Below are positions 17,848-26,520 of a stretch of DNA of 32,488 bases, one piece after another (the stretch's first letter is position 1; the number at the start of each line of letters is the position of its first letter). The position numbers and the translations under genes were made by a program. The notes under the pieces are model-generated. The model was given only the letters and a program-made list of their open reading frames with translations. It searched no databases and was not told the origin of the DNA. Origin of the DNA: Arcobacter sp. (lineage in GTDB: Bacteria; Campylobacterota; Campylobacteria; Campylobacterales; Sulfurimonadaceae); assembly GCA_002733885.1 (NCBI GenBank), contig NVXJ01000004.1:10927-43414 (forward strand), given 5' to 3'.

Positions 17848-19091
17848 GCACCCATTACCTTAAACGTATACTTAAAACTTGTTCTATTTTCATTGGATTG
17901 AATCTTGATTATAACGTCTTCCTCATCACAAATAGATTTTACAAGGTTCAAACCTAAGCCAAACCCTTCCATCTTTGCATCTTCTTGATAATAAGGTTTT
18001 AAAATCATGTTTGTTTTATCTATTTTTTTTGACTTACTAAAAATTTCAAAGACAATATTTAGTCTATCATAATATGTTTTTATATGGATGATTTCTTTAT
18101 GCAAGGTGAATTTAATGGCATTGGTAATGTTATTGTCAATGATACGTTGAAGTTTGGTTTCATTAAAATAAATATAATGTTCATTTGTACAGGGATTAAA
18201 ATCAAAAGATAAGTGAGATTGCTCAGCGACCTCTTCAAAAAAATCTATACGACTTTGAAGATACGCATTAAAGGCAATAGGAAGGCGAGGGTATGTAACC
18301 TGACCTTTTTTTACAAGGTAACTTAAATCATCATAAATGGTAAAAATATTTTTAACCGCAGCATCAATTTTTGAGAGTTGCTTGTTTTTTCCATATTTCA
18401 TATTAAATAAATCAATATTTGTAATTATAACACTTAAGGGAGTATTGGTCTCATGCACAGTGTGTCGTAAGAACTCTTTTTGTGAACGAAGTAATTCTTG
18501 AGAAAAATCTTGTGCTTTTTGAAGGGTCTTATTATTTTCTTGAAGTTCTAAGGTCTTATCTAAAACCTTTTTTTCTAGTGAAAGGTTTAGTCTTGCTAAT
18601 GAGTTTTTTTGTTGATAAATTGTTTCTAACATCTCATTTGTATAATGGGTCATTTTTTGAAACTCAGTAAAAAACATGCTTTTATTGCTAATAGGTTTTT
18701 CTTGATGGGCGGCGGCTTCAAATAATCTCAAAAAGTTTTCAATATCTCTTTTAATTAAAGTACTTACAATTTTATTGATAGCAAACATAATTCCAAAGAG
18801 AATAAAGGTTAAGGTTGTTATTTCTAAAATAATTTTAATATGACGTTGTTTTAATTTCTTTTTTTGTTCTTGCGAAAATTCTATTTCTTGCATGGTTTGT
18901 TCAAGATTTTTATTATCTTCTTTCATAATTCTAAGACTTTCTTTTTGTAATTGTTTCTCATAAACACTGTATTCATCTTGAAAAAGTAAATAAGAAAAAA
19001 TTAAAGTAGAAAATAAAATAACAAAGGTGGCATAACCTTGTACTTTTGAAAAAGTTAGATGCTGAAAATAATTATTTTTAAAGGAAAACAT
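17844..19091 (-). CDS. Membrane sensor histidine kinase
   Basis: The 415-residue protein has two membrane segments (about 20-38 and 86-105) around a short charged external loop of about 47 residues rich in Glu, Gln and Lys, then a coiled coil (about 155-205), a HisKA region with His213 in HETNTPLS and an ATPase domain with the N-box NNITNAIKF (320-328) and the G2 box GFGLGL (376-381). The G1 box, normally DxGxG, is absent; residues 350-360 read FSKSKKIDK. The signal sensed is unknown; the small external loop suggests sensing in the membrane or inside the cell. TATAAT lies 7 bases before the start codon with no ribosome site between. Confidence 0.88.
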   Translation of the reverse strand: MFSFKNNYFQHLTFSKVQGYATFVILFSTLIFSYLLFQDEYSVYEKQLQKESLRIMKEDNKNLEQTMQEIEFSQEQKKKLKQRHIKIILEITTLTFILFGIMFAINKIVSTLIKRDIENFLRLFEAAAHQEKPISNKSMFFTEFQKMTHYTNEMLETIYQQKNSLARLNLSLEKKVLDKTLELQENNKTLQKAQDFSQELLRSQKEFLRHTVHETNTPLSVIITNIDLFNMKYGKNKQLSKIDAAVKNIFTIYDDLSYLVKKGQVTYPRLPIAFNAYLQSRIDFFEEVAEQSHLSFDFNPCTNEHYIYFNETKLQRIIDNNITNAIKFTLHKEIIHIKTYYDRLNIVFEIFSKSKKIDKTNMILKPYYQEDAKMEGFGLGLNLVKSICDEEDVIIKIQSNENRTSFKYTFKVMGA

Positions 19092-19098
19092 AAAAAAG

Positions 19099-19104
19099 AT
19101 TATA
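19099..19104 (-). promoter_or_regulatory. Candidate -10 element (TATAAT) for the histidine kinase gene
   Basis: The exact consensus TATAAT is followed by 7 bases and the ATG at 19091. This places the transcription start at or next to the start codon and implies a leaderless message for the two-component operon. Confidence 0.5.
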
Positions 19105-19125
19105 CCTCTACTTAAATAAAATTAC

Positions 19126-19192
19126 TCAGAAAATTTGTTCAGAAATTTTTGCACTTAAGCTTTAATTTTATTATTAAAATTCTGAACTTAAG
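19126..19192. repeat. Repeated TCAGAAA motif and CTTAAG sites in the kinase/cyclophilin intergenic region
   Basis: CTCAGAAAATTTG and TTCAGAAATTTTTG follow each other as an imperfect direct repeat (about 19126-19151), and AAAATTCTGAAC (19176-19187) is an inverse copy of GTTCAGAAATTTT with one base deleted. ACTTAAG occurs at 19153-19159 and 19186-19192. The inverse copy ends 15 bases before the TATAAT of the cyclophilin gene. The arrangement resembles regulator binding sites shared by the divergent genes. Confidence 0.35.
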
Positions 19193-19202
19193 AATATTAG
19201 AT

Positions 19203-19208
19203 TATAAT
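19203..19208 (+). promoter_or_regulatory. Candidate -10 element (TATAAT) for the cyclophilin-queH pair
   Basis: TATAAT lies 28 bases before the ATG at 19237, leaving a short leader that contains an AGGA ribosome site. No -35 hexamer is seen. Confidence 0.5.
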
Positions 19209-19236
19209 TTCAAAAATATTATAAACAGGATAAACA

Positions 19237-19728
19237 ATGTCTTTAAAAACATACGATTTTTCAGAAGAAGAAAGAGCAACATTTCAATGGGCTAAGATGA
19301 CAACGTCTAAGGGTGTTATCTGGTTAAAGCTTTATGCAGATGAAACTCCAAATACAGTAGCTAATTTTGCATCTTTAGTAAAAGAGGGTTATTATGATAA
19401 CCTTAATTTTCACCGCGTTATCCCTGGTTTTATGGCTCAAGGTGGTTGTCCACAAGGTACAGGTACGGGTGGCCCAGGTTACGCAATAGAATGTGAAACT
19501 TCTTTAAACACTTCTAAGCACCGTAAGGGAGCCTTATCTATGGCGCATGCTGGACCAAACACAGGTGGTTCTCAGTTCTTTATTACCTTTGCAGCAACAC
19601 CTCACTTAGATGGTGTTCATACTGTTTTTGGTGGAATTGCAGAAGATGACGAAGATTCAATGGCAGTTCTTGACTCAATTGAAGGTCAAGACGCAATTGA
19701 AAAAGTCGAAATTTTAGCTGAGAAGTAG
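19237..19728 (+). CDS. Cyclophilin-type peptidyl-prolyl cis-trans isomerase
   Basis: The 163-residue protein is a complete single-domain cyclophilin. Active-site blocks are [13 protein letters not shown], with the catalytic Arg in FHRV, then [26 protein letters not shown] and [12 protein letters not shown]. It catalyses proline isomerisation during protein folding. There is no signal peptide, so it acts in the cytoplasm. The next gene, queH, starts 3 bases after its stop, so the two are co-transcribed although no functional link is obvious. Confidence 0.95.
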   Translation: MSLKTYDFSEEERATFQWAKMTTSKGVIWLKLYADETPNTVANFASLVKEGYYDNLNFHRVIPGFMAQGGCPQGTGTGGPGYAIECETSLNTSKHRKGALSMAHAGPNTGGSQFFITFAATPHLDGVHTVFGGIAEDDEDSMAVLDSIEGQDAIEKVEILAEK

Positions 19729-19731
19729 TAG

Positions 19732-20811
19732 ATGCTAGTCCATATATGTTGTAGCGTTGATAGCCATTTCTTTTTAGAAAAGCTACAACAGGACTTCCCT
19801 GATGAAAAACTCACGGGCTTTTTTTATGATCCAAATATTCATCCGTATTCTGAATATAGACTGCGATACTTGGATGTTCAAAGAAGCTGTAAAAAACTAG
19901 GTATTGACCTACTTGAAGGCGAGTACGATTTCGAAACATGGAGACTTTTAGTTACGGGTTTAGAAAATGAACCTGAAAAGGGCAAACGTTGTGAGGTCTG
20001 TTTTGACAGACGTTTTGATGTGTCTGCTAAAAAAGCACTTGAATTAGGCGAAAAGAAAATCACTACTACTCTTTTAGTCTCTCCTTTAAAGTCTCAAGAA
20101 CAACTTAAACGTGTGGGTGACCAATTTTTCGAAAAAAATGGGGTTGAATTTATAGCCGTAGATTACCGTAAAGGTGGAGGTTCTCAAGACCAAAGCCGTG
20201 TGACGAAAGAAGAACAACTTTACCGACAAGATTATTGTGGTTGTATATATGGACTTACTATGCAAAGAGACCAGCAGGGTAAGTTAATGGATGAGATGTT
20301 CTCACCTATAGGTAATCAAATTCTTCCAGCTTCCATAGAAGATAGACTAGAGTTGTATACGCGCAGAATGGATTATGAAGAAGAAAATATAGAATATAGC
20401 TTACGAAGAGAAAAATTTTTGAACTATAGACAATACTCTTTGAAGCTAAGTATTTCTAAAAAACCTGTTGATGCTCACGCTCTTATTTATTCAACCTTAC
20501 CAAGAAAAAAAGCGAATGGCCGGATAGAAGAAGAAGTTAAAGGTCTGTATTTTATGAACAGAGAAGAGGTAAAGTTTATTAGCCTTGAGACCTTTAATAC
20601 ACTTTCTTCAAGTAGTTTTAATTCAGTAAAAGAGATGATATTCAATCCTATATCCGCGCAGCGTGAACATGAAGTTCGACAAAAATTATGTAATTCACCT
20701 TATGATTTAAGTCCTATTTTTGTTCTTGATGAGGTGATTGAAGGAAAGATTGATATTTATTTAGATGCGAAAACTTATGAAGATAATAGGGAATATTTAG
20801 TTTTAAAGTAG
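19732..20811 (+). CDS. queH: Epoxyqueuosine reductase QueH with C-terminal extension
   Basis: QueH reduces epoxyqueuosine to queuosine in tRNA, the last step of the pathway, and replaces the cobalamin-dependent QueG. The conserved cysteines are present: Cys6-Cys7 in HICCSVD, Cys87 and Cys90 in RCEVCFDRR, and Cys169 and Cys171 in YCGCIYGL. Further family blocks are FYDPNIHPYSEY and SPLKSQEQ. Typical QueH proteins end at about residue 180-210, whereas this one is 359 residues long. The extension (about 180-359) has no motif that I recognise and is charged, with EYSLRREKFLNYRQY near its start. It follows the cyclophilin gene after 3 bases. Confidence 0.9.
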   Translation: MLVHICCSVDSHFFLEKLQQDFPDEKLTGFFYDPNIHPYSEYRLRYLDVQRSCKKLGIDLLEGEYDFETWRLLVTGLENEPEKGKRCEVCFDRRFDVSAKKALELGEKKITTTLLVSPLKSQEQLKRVGDQFFEKNGVEFIAVDYRKGGGSQDQSRVTKEEQLYRQDYCGCIYGLTMQRDQQGKLMDEMFSPIGNQILPASIEDRLELYTRRMDYEEENIEYSLRREKFLNYRQYSLKLSISKKPVDAHALIYSTLPRKKANGRIEEEVKGLYFMNREEVKFISLETFNTLSSSSFNSVKEMIFNPISAQREHEVRQKLCNSPYDLSPIFVLDEVIEGKIDIYLDAKTYEDNREYLVLK

Positions 20812-20840
20812 CCCAAAACTTGAGGTAAAATTCTCAGGCT

Positions 20841-21305
20841 TTATAAACACTCTCTTACATGAAACATCCGTAACCTTGACTTTGGTACATCATAAATTTT
20901 ATTCCCTTCTTTACTATAGACATGGTACGTTTTCTCTTTTTCTATATATTCAACAATATAATGTTTATTCTTTTGAGGTCTAAGAATAAAGGTGATGTTT
21001 CCATGAGGCTTCATGGTATACCTAACATTTATATGCAAGGCCTTGTCTACAGGAACCTTAACTGTTTTGCTTGAGGTCTGTGTATCTGCAACAAGGTAGC
21101 CCCAAGAAACCATATCCTGACATCCTTTTGAATAGTCCGAAATATCGGCATAATAATAGTCTGAGTCATCACTTATACTTTTTGAAATAAGTTGCAAGCT
21201 TGCATGCTGTTTACTTTTTACATTTTTATAATGTGTAACACAGCCCGTAAACAAGAAACTAAGAATGATTAAATTGAGTGTATAAATAAAGTTTTTATTC
21301 ATCAT
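20841..21305 (-). CDS. Small lipoprotein, paralogue of the upstream gene
   Basis: The 154-residue protein has a hydrophobic signal segment ending in the lipobox LFTGC (lipidated Cys22), so it is a membrane-anchored lipoprotein. I do not recognise its family. It shares with the gene at 21311-21805 the sequence KSK..A.LQLI.KS after the anchor, D.SKGC in the middle, K.PV.K.L.I.. and K.KHYI.EY..KE near the end, in the same order. The two genes are separated by 5 bases. The mature part is predicted to be mostly beta-strand. The second Met is an equally good start. Confidence 0.75.
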   Translation of the reverse strand: MMNKNFIYTLNLIILSFLFTGCVTHYKNVKSKQHASLQLISKSISDDSDYYYADISDYSKGCQDMVSWGYLVADTQTSSKTVKVPVDKALHINVRYTMKPHGNITFILRPQKNKHYIVEYIEKEKTYHVYSKEGNKIYDVPKSRLRMFHVRECL

Positions 21306-21310
21306 TGTTC

Positions 21311-21805
21311 TTATTTACACTCATCATCATAATTACCTATACGCTTACTTGGAATACGGACTATTTCCTTGCCTTCCATCATATAAGCATCAAACTCAGA
21401 AAGTGTTTTGAAAAAGCTTATCTCTTTTTTTGCATATTCAAATATGTAATGTTTTCCTTTCTTGGGTTTTAAAACATAGTTTGTATATTCTGTGTATGTA
21501 GAATTCCCGCTTTCAACTTTATATGCAAGGTGAATACGTAACTTTTTTTCTACAGGTATTTTTACAATTCTACTAGGGGTGTCGCTGTCCGTTTCTACTG
21601 CTCCTAAGGTAACTGAATTTTTACAACCTTTAGATATATCATACAATATGGTGTAATAGTCATCTGTGAAAATTAGGGTTTCACTCTTTGGAATAAGTTG
21701 AAGGGTCGCATAGTTTTTTGACTTTATATCTACATATGTCTTCACTCCACATCCTGAAAATATAAGTGCTATTGCAATGAGTATAAATGGTGATGTTTTT
21801 TTCAT
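21311..21805 (-). CDS. Small lipoprotein, first of a paralogous pair
   Basis: The 164-residue protein has a signal segment ending in the lipobox LIFSGC (lipidated Cys19). After the anchor it carries KSKNYATLQLIPKSE, DISKGC, a long polar beta-rich middle and KGKHYIFEYAKKE, all matched in order in the downstream paralogue. It is the first gene of a two-gene operon with its own 186-base upstream region, divergent from the DUF1538 gene. The family is not recognised; the pair arose by tandem duplication. Confidence 0.77.
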   Translation of the reverse strand: MKKTSPFILIAIALIFSGCGVKTYVDIKSKNYATLQLIPKSETLIFTDDYYTILYDISKGCKNSVTLGAVETDSDTPSRIVKIPVEKKLRIHLAYKVESGNSTYTEYTNYVLKPKKGKHYIFEYAKKEISFFKTLSEFDAYMMEGKEIVRIPSKRIGNYDDECK

Positions 21806-21899
21806 ATTATTTCTTTTCCTTATCTCTTGATTCTTAGTATTTTACCTTTTGAATAGTTAACAGAATGTAAACATAATTTAAACTAGGACCTTATTGCTT

Positions 21900-21915
21900 A
21901 TCACGTTTAAGTGAT
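21900..21915. repeat. Inverted repeat ATCAC-GTTTAA-GTGAT in the lipoprotein/DUF1538 divergent region
   Basis: Five-base arms (21900-21904 and 21911-21915) surround a 6-base spacer, in the middle of the 192-base region between the divergent lipoprotein and DUF1538 genes. It could be an operator. No convincing -10 element was found for either gene in the region. Confidence 0.25.
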
Positions 21916-21997
21916 TTATTTATAAACTATATTCTTTTTACCTAGAATTTATTCATTCAAAGATACACTTCCTTAATTATATTTATCAAGGGTGTAT

Positions 21998-23932
21998 ATG
22001 CTAAATCTTGCGTCATTTTTAAAGCTTCTTAAAGAGTCTTTTCGAGACCTCTTGCCTATTGTTTTAGTTATTTTATTTTTTCAACTGGCCATTATTCAAA
22101 ATATCCCTGAAAATTGGATTAATACAGCGATAGGACTTTTCATTGTTGCCATTGGTCTAGCCGTTTTTCTTTTAGGACTTGAAGTAGGTATTTTTCCTGT
22201 GGGAGAAAAGCTTGCAAGCGATTTTGCTCGTAAGGGTTCAACCTTATGGACCATTTTATTTGCCTTTATGATTGGTTTTGGAACCACCGTTGCAGAACCC
22301 GCCCTTTTTGTAATTGCTGAAAAAGCAGCAGCCATTAGTTCGGGTCGTATTGACGCCTTTACACTTAGAATGGTGGTCGCATTTTCTGTTGGTTTAGCCA
22401 TTGTTATTGGGGTATGGAGGATTATAAAAGGTCACCCTATCCATTATTATATTATCTCTGGATACATCTTAGTGGTTGCAGCAACCGCCTTTTCTCCAAA
22501 AGAAATTGTAGGACTTGCCTTTGACTTGGGTGGAGTAACAACATCTACCGTGACAGTTCCTTTAGTAGCTGCCCTTGGTATTGGCTTAGCTTCAACCATC
22601 AAAGGACGTAATCCTGTTCTTGATGGTTTTGGTCTTATTGCCTTTGCCTCATTAACCCCTATGATTTTTGTACAGTTTTACGGAATCTTTGTGTATGAGT
22701 TTATGGAGGCACCCTTAGTATCTACGGTGGTTGCTCCAGTAACTCAGGCTGTTGAAGCACATTCTTTTGCCTTTCATTTACAACCCTTAGAACTTTTAAA
22801 AGGCTTTGCGTCTGTGGCCATGGATGTTCTTCCTATCTTAGCCATTATCTTCTTTTTTCAATATGTAGTACTAAAGAAGCCTGTTGAAAATATGAAAGAG
22901 GTATTAATAGGTTTTGGCCTTGTTGTTCTTGGCTTAGATGCCTTTATTATTGGTCTTGAAATGGGTCTATTTGCACTGGGTGAGTCTATGGCCTTTCAAC
23001 TGACACAAAATGACAGTGTTTTTATCATTTATGCCTTCTCTTTTGCTATTGGTTTTTCAACAACAATGGCCGAACCTTCTTTAACAGCTATTGCAAAAAA
23101 AGCAATGGAAATTAGTGACGGAAAAATAAATGATTTTGTTTTACGTTTATTTGTTGCTACGGGTGTTGCCATAGGAATTGCCCTAGGTGCTTATAGAATT
23201 GTAAATGGTGGTGAAATTGTTTATTATATTATGACGGGATATATGTTTGTTATTGCTTTGACCTTTATTGCCCCTAAGTATATTATTCCCATTGCTTATG
23301 ATAGTGGAGGCGTAACTACTTCTACCGTTACTGTCCCCTTAGTAGCAGCTCTTGGATTAGGACTTGCAACAAACATCCCTGGACGAGATCCTTTGATTGA
23401 TGGTTTTGGTCTGGTGGCCTTTGCCTCATTATTTCCAATGCTTACGGTGATGGTTTATGGCGTTATTACGCAAAGAATGGGTATCAAAGGTGAACATGAA
23501 CTTGCAGCTACGCATATAGATGAACTTCGCCAAGCTCTTGAACAAGCTGAAGACATGGGCTTATCAACGGTAACTATACACGGCACAGGGAAGCGACATT
23601 CTTACGCAGTACAATTCTCAGCTGTTCATGTAATTGTTCCTAAGGATAAAGAAGAAGAAGCCGTTTTAGCAGCCAAAGCAGCGGGGGCTAAAGGTGTTAC
23701 TATTATGAGTGCTCATGGTATGGGTCTTGATAAAATGGAAAATTTTTATAATCGACTTCATTCAGATGAAACTGATTCTAACTTAATGTTTATTACACCC
23801 ACTAAAAACGTAGATGGCATGATTAGAAAAATCATGGTTGACCTTGATATTATTGGAGATGGTGCAGGAATTACTTATTCTTATCCAATAACACATCTTA
23901 AAGGACTTACCCTTAATATAGCAGACTTATAG
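21998..23932 (+). CDS. Duplicated DUF1538 membrane protein with C-terminal PII-like domain
   Basis: The 644-residue protein has two homologous membrane halves (about 1-240 and 260-500). Each half carries the same blocks: [12 protein letters not shown] or [12 protein letters not shown], then [33 protein letters not shown] or [16 protein letters not shown]. After about residue 540 comes a soluble domain with [34 protein letters not shown] and [13 protein letters not shown], which has the order and GDG end of PII-like proteins. The duplicated core looks like a transporter and the PII-like tail like a ligand-binding regulator of it; both roles are inferred. An upstream GTG at 21992 overlaps the AAGGG ribosome site (21988-21992) that lies 5 bases before the ATG at 21998, so I chose 21998. 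Confidence 0.85.
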   Translation: MLNLASFLKLLKESFRDLLPIVLVILFFQLAIIQNIPENWINTAIGLFIVAIGLAVFLLGLEVGIFPVGEKLASDFARKGSTLWTILFAFMIGFGTTVAEPALFVIAEKAAAISSGRIDAFTLRMVVAFSVGLAIVIGVWRIIKGHPIHYYIISGYILVVAATAFSPKEIVGLAFDLGGVTTSTVTVPLVAALGIGLASTIKGRNPVLDGFGLIAFASLTPMIFVQFYGIFVYEFMEAPLVSTVVAPVTQAVEAHSFAFHLQPLELLKGFASVAMDVLPILAIIFFFQYVVLKKPVENMKEVLIGFGLVVLGLDAFIIGLEMGLFALGESMAFQLTQNDSVFIIYAFSFAIGFSTTMAEPSLTAIAKKAMEISDGKINDFVLRLFVATGVAIGIALGAYRIVNGGEIVYYIMTGYMFVIALTFIAPKYIIPIAYDSGGVTTSTVTVPLVAALGLGLATNIPGRDPLIDGFGLVAFASLFPMLTVMVYGVITQRMGIKGEHELAATHIDELRQALEQAEDMGLSTVTIHGTGKRHSYAVQFSAVHVIVPKDKEEEAVLAAKAAGAKGVTIMSAHGMGLDKMENFYNRLHSDETDSNLMFITPTKNVDGMIRKIMVDLDIIGDGAGITYSYPITHLKGLTLNIADL

Positions 23933-23953
23933 GCTTCTCTTTCCTCTCATAAA

Positions 23954-23985
23954 CATTATTTTTTCAGGTATATGAAAAAATAATG
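23954..23985. terminator. Perfect 13-bp inverted repeat after the DUF1538 gene, probable terminator
   Basis: CATTATTTTTTCA (23954-23966) and TGAAAAAATAATG (23973-23985) pair perfectly around the 6-base loop GGTATA. It starts 22 bases after the DUF1538 stop codon. The stem is AT-rich and no long T-run follows, so it is an unusual terminator; it may instead act on mRNA stability. Confidence 0.5.
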
Positions 23986-24006
23986 CATAATTAACATAAT
24001 TTTTGA

Positions 24007-24012
24007 TAAAAT
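24007..24012 (+). promoter_or_regulatory. Candidate -10 element (TAAAAT) for the fabZ operon
   Basis: GATAAAAT lies about 30 bases before the fabZ ATG and is followed by an AAAAAGG ribosome site (24026-24032). It would drive the fabZ-lpxA-clpX-mreB-mreC run, as it lies just after the terminator-like repeat. Confidence 0.35.
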
Positions 24013-24042
24013 AGCTAAATTTTATAAAAAGGCTATGCCCCT

Positions 24043-24486
24043 ATGATGGACGTTGTAGAAATTCAGAAAATATTACCACATAGATATCCCCTGCTATTAA
24101 TAGATAGAGTTACAGAAGTTGTTAATCACGAGAAACTTTTAGGTTTTAAAAATGTAAGTATTGGTGACCAAGTATTTGAAGGCCATTTTCCCGGTCATCC
24201 GATTTACCCTGGTGTAATGATTCTTGAAGGTATGGCCCAAGCTGGTGGTATTTTAGCCTTTAAAAGCATGGATATGACAGAAGAAGAAGCAGCTGAAAAA
24301 GTTGTGTACTTTATGAGTATTGATAAGGCAAAGTTCCGTTCTCCTGTTCGTCCTGGAGATAGATTAGATTATGAAATTACGGTACTTAAAAACAAGGGCC
24401 CTATTTGGGTTCTAAAAGGCAAGGCCTTTGTTGATGGTAAATTAGTGACTGAAGCTGAACTAAAAGCCATGGTAGTAGATAAGTAG
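24043..24486 (+). CDS. fabZ: 3-hydroxyacyl-[ACP] dehydratase FabZ
   Basis: FabZ removes water from 3-hydroxyacyl-ACP in fatty acid elongation. The hot-dog-fold active-site block [20 protein letters not shown] carries His48 and Glu62, and [11 protein letters not shown] is the conserved N-terminal block. The length of 147 residues is typical. It lies 6 bases before lpxA, the usual pairing: the two enzymes compete for the same 3-hydroxyacyl-ACP pool and so balance phospholipid and lipid A. A second ATG at 24046 is possible. It is the first gene of a five-gene run. Confidence 0.97.
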   Translation: MMDVVEIQKILPHRYPLLLIDRVTEVVNHEKLLGFKNVSIGDQVFEGHFPGHPIYPGVMILEGMAQAGGILAFKSMDMTEEEAAEKVVYFMSIDKAKFRSPVRPGDRLDYEITVLKNKGPIWVLKGKAFVDGKLVTEAELKAMVVDK

Positions 24487-24492
24487 TCTTAT

Positions 24493-25284
24493 ATGAGTTT
24501 AATTTCAAAATTAGCAATTATCGAAGATGGTGCACAAATTGGTGATAATGTTACTATTGCTCCCTTTGCCTTTGTTTCAAGTGAAGCAATAATAGGTGAG
24601 GGAACAAGCATTGCCCAAGGTGCTTATATTTATGGGAAAACAACTATTGGTAAAAATAATAGAATTTTTTCACATGCAGTTATCGGTTCGGCTCCTCAAG
24701 ATTTAAAATATAATGGAGAAGAAGTCGAACTTATCATTGGTGATAATAACACCATTAGAGAATTTACACTTTTCAATCCAGGAACAGCAGGTGGTGGCTC
24801 TAAAACTATCATCGGTTCACATAACCTTTTTATGGGTTATGTACATGTAGGACATGATTCTATCATTGGTTCTCATTGTATTTTTGCTAATGCAGCGACA
24901 ATAGCAGGACACGTTGAAATTGGTGACCATGTTGTTGTGGGTGGAATGACACCTATACATCAATTTGTACATATTGGTGATTATTCAATGGTAGCAGGTG
25001 CATCAGCACTTTCTCAAGATGTTCCACCTTTTTGTATGGTTGAAGGAAACAGAGCCGTTCTTCGTGGGCTTAACCTAACGGGTCTAAGAAGAAAAGTAGA
25101 ACGTGAAGACATTAATGAACTTAAGTCTGCATATAGAGAACTTTTTGAAAAGGGTCGTCCTTTAAAAGAAGCAGCTCAAGAAATCTTAGATAAAAGCTCA
25201 AATCAGTATGCTAAAGATTTAGCAAACTTTGTTATAAAAACTAAGCGTGGTATCGCGTATGAAAGGAAAGCAAATGATTCATAG
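24493..25284 (+). CDS. lpxA: UDP-N-acetylglucosamine O-acyltransferase LpxA
   Basis: LpxA performs the first step of lipid A synthesis, acylating UDP-GlcNAc. The N-terminal two thirds is a left-handed beta-helix made of hexapeptide repeats (IGDNVTI, IGKNNRI, IGSHCI, IGDHVVV), with the His of GYVHVGHDS in the catalytic region, then the block [18 protein letters not shown] and a C-terminal helical part. The 263-residue length is normal. Its end overlaps the clpX start by 11 bases. Confidence 0.97.
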   Translation: MSLISKLAIIEDGAQIGDNVTIAPFAFVSSEAIIGEGTSIAQGAYIYGKTTIGKNNRIFSHAVIGSAPQDLKYNGEEVELIIGDNNTIREFTLFNPGTAGGGSKTIIGSHNLFMGYVHVGHDSIIGSHCIFANAATIAGHVEIGDHVVVGGMTPIHQFVHIGDYSMVAGASALSQDVPPFCMVEGNRAVLRGLNLTGLRRKVEREDINELKSAYRELFEKGRPLKEAAQEILDKSSNQYAKDLANFVIKTKRGIAYERKANDS

Positions 25285-26512
25285 AAATTGTAGCTTTTGT
25301 GAGGCAATAGAAACAGAGGAAAACCCTCTTATTGCAGGAAATGGTGTTTACATTTGTAAAAACTGTGTAATTTCTGCTTATAGAATTATGTTTGGTGATG
25401 ATGAAAAGGGTGAAACCGGTATTGTTGTACCTACCCTTGATGGTAAGTTAATGACACCAAAAGAGATGAATGCTCATCTAAGTGAATATGTTATTGGTCA
25501 AGAAAATGCTAAAAAGCTTCTTTCAGTTGCGGTTTATAATCATTATAAACGTATCTTTAAACAGCATGAAATAGAAGATGATGATACAGAAATAGCAAAG
25601 TCAAATATCTTACTTATTGGACCAACAGGTTCAGGTAAGACCTTAATGGCTCAAACTATTGCAAGAGTACTTAATGTGCCTTTAGCCATTGCTGACGCAA
25701 CTTCTTTAACAGAGGCTGGGTATGTTGGTGAAGATGTTGAAAATATTTTAACACGTCTTCTTCAAGCAGCTGATGGAGATGTAGAAAAAGCAGAGCAAGG
25801 AATTTTATTTATTGATGAGATTGATAAGATTTCAAGAATGAGTGAGAACCGCTCAATTACTAGAGATGTTTCAGGTGAGGGCGTTCAACAAGCCTTACTG
25901 AAAATTATCGAAGGTGCTCAGGTTAACTTACCACCTAAGGGTGGACGTAAACATCCTAATCAAGAGTTCATATCTATGGACACTTCAGGTATATTATTTA
26001 TCTGTGGTGGTGCCTTTGATGGTATGAAAGATATTCTTAAAAGAAAGCAAGGCGCAAATGTTCTTGGTTTTGGACATGAGAAAAAATCTAAAGATGAACA
26101 AGAACCTACCTTTGATATGGTAGAACCAGAAGATCTAATTCAATACGGTCTTATTCCTGAATTAATCGGACGTTTACCAATTATCGCTACACTTGGCGAA
26201 ATTGAAGAAGACGCGATGATTCAAATTCTAACAGAACCAAAAAATTCTTTAGTACGTCAGTATAAAAAGCTTTTTGCTATTGATGGGGTTGAATTAAACT
26301 TTGAAGATGAGGCGCTTATCTCCATTGCTAAAAAAGCCATTAAACGTAAAACAGGGGCACGTGGACTACGTTCAATTATGGAAGAAATGATGATTGACGT
26401 AATGTATGAGCTTCCTGAGTACGAAGGTTATGAGGTAATTATTACTAAAGAGATGGTAGATGCAGACGAAAAACCAATTTATATCAAACAAAACAAGAAA
26501 AAAACAGCTTAG
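25274..26512 (+). CDS. clpX: ATP-dependent Clp protease ATP-binding subunit ClpX
   Basis: ClpX unfolds tagged proteins and feeds them to ClpP. The N-terminal zinc-binding domain has two Cys pairs, CSFC and CKNC. The AAA+ domain has the Walker A GPTGSGKT, the Walker [29 protein letters not shown] and the arginine-containing sensor region KTGARGLRS. An earlier in-frame GTG at 25247 adds 9 residues from inside lpxA, but AAGGA at 25263-25267 lies 6 bases before the ATG at 25274 and the protein then begins MIHRNCSFC, as is normal. The length is 412 residues. It follows lpxA with an 11-base overlap. Confidence 0.97.
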   Translation: MIHRNCSFCEAIETEENPLIAGNGVYICKNCVISAYRIMFGDDEKGETGIVVPTLDGKLMTPKEMNAHLSEYVIGQENAKKLLSVAVYNHYKRIFKQHEIEDDDTEIAKSNILLIGPTGSGKTLMAQTIARVLNVPLAIADATSLTEAGYVGEDVENILTRLLQAADGDVEKAEQGILFIDEIDKISRMSENRSITRDVSGEGVQQALLKIIEGAQVNLPPKGGRKHPNQEFISMDTSGILFICGGAFDGMKDILKRKQGANVLGFGHEKKSKDEQEPTFDMVEPEDLIQYGLIPELIGRLPIIATLGEIEEDAMIQILTEPKNSLVRQYKKLFAIDGVELNFEDEALISIAKKAIKRKTGARGLRSIMEEMMIDVMYELPEYEGYEVIITKEMVDADEKPIYIKQNKKKTA

Positions 26513-26520
26513 GATAATCA

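Noticed and set aside
20805-20845. Possible terminator between queH and the convergent lipoprotein gene
   Set aside because: Only short broken pairings are possible (TGAG with CTCA, GCC with GGC, with a 7-base bulge), so the structure is too weak to list as a feature.
24035-24046. Three-codon upstream ORF (Met-Pro-Leu) whose stop overlaps the fabZ start
   Set aside because: The AAAAAGG site is only 2 bases from this ATG, too close to be used, but suits the fabZ ATG. Most likely chance.
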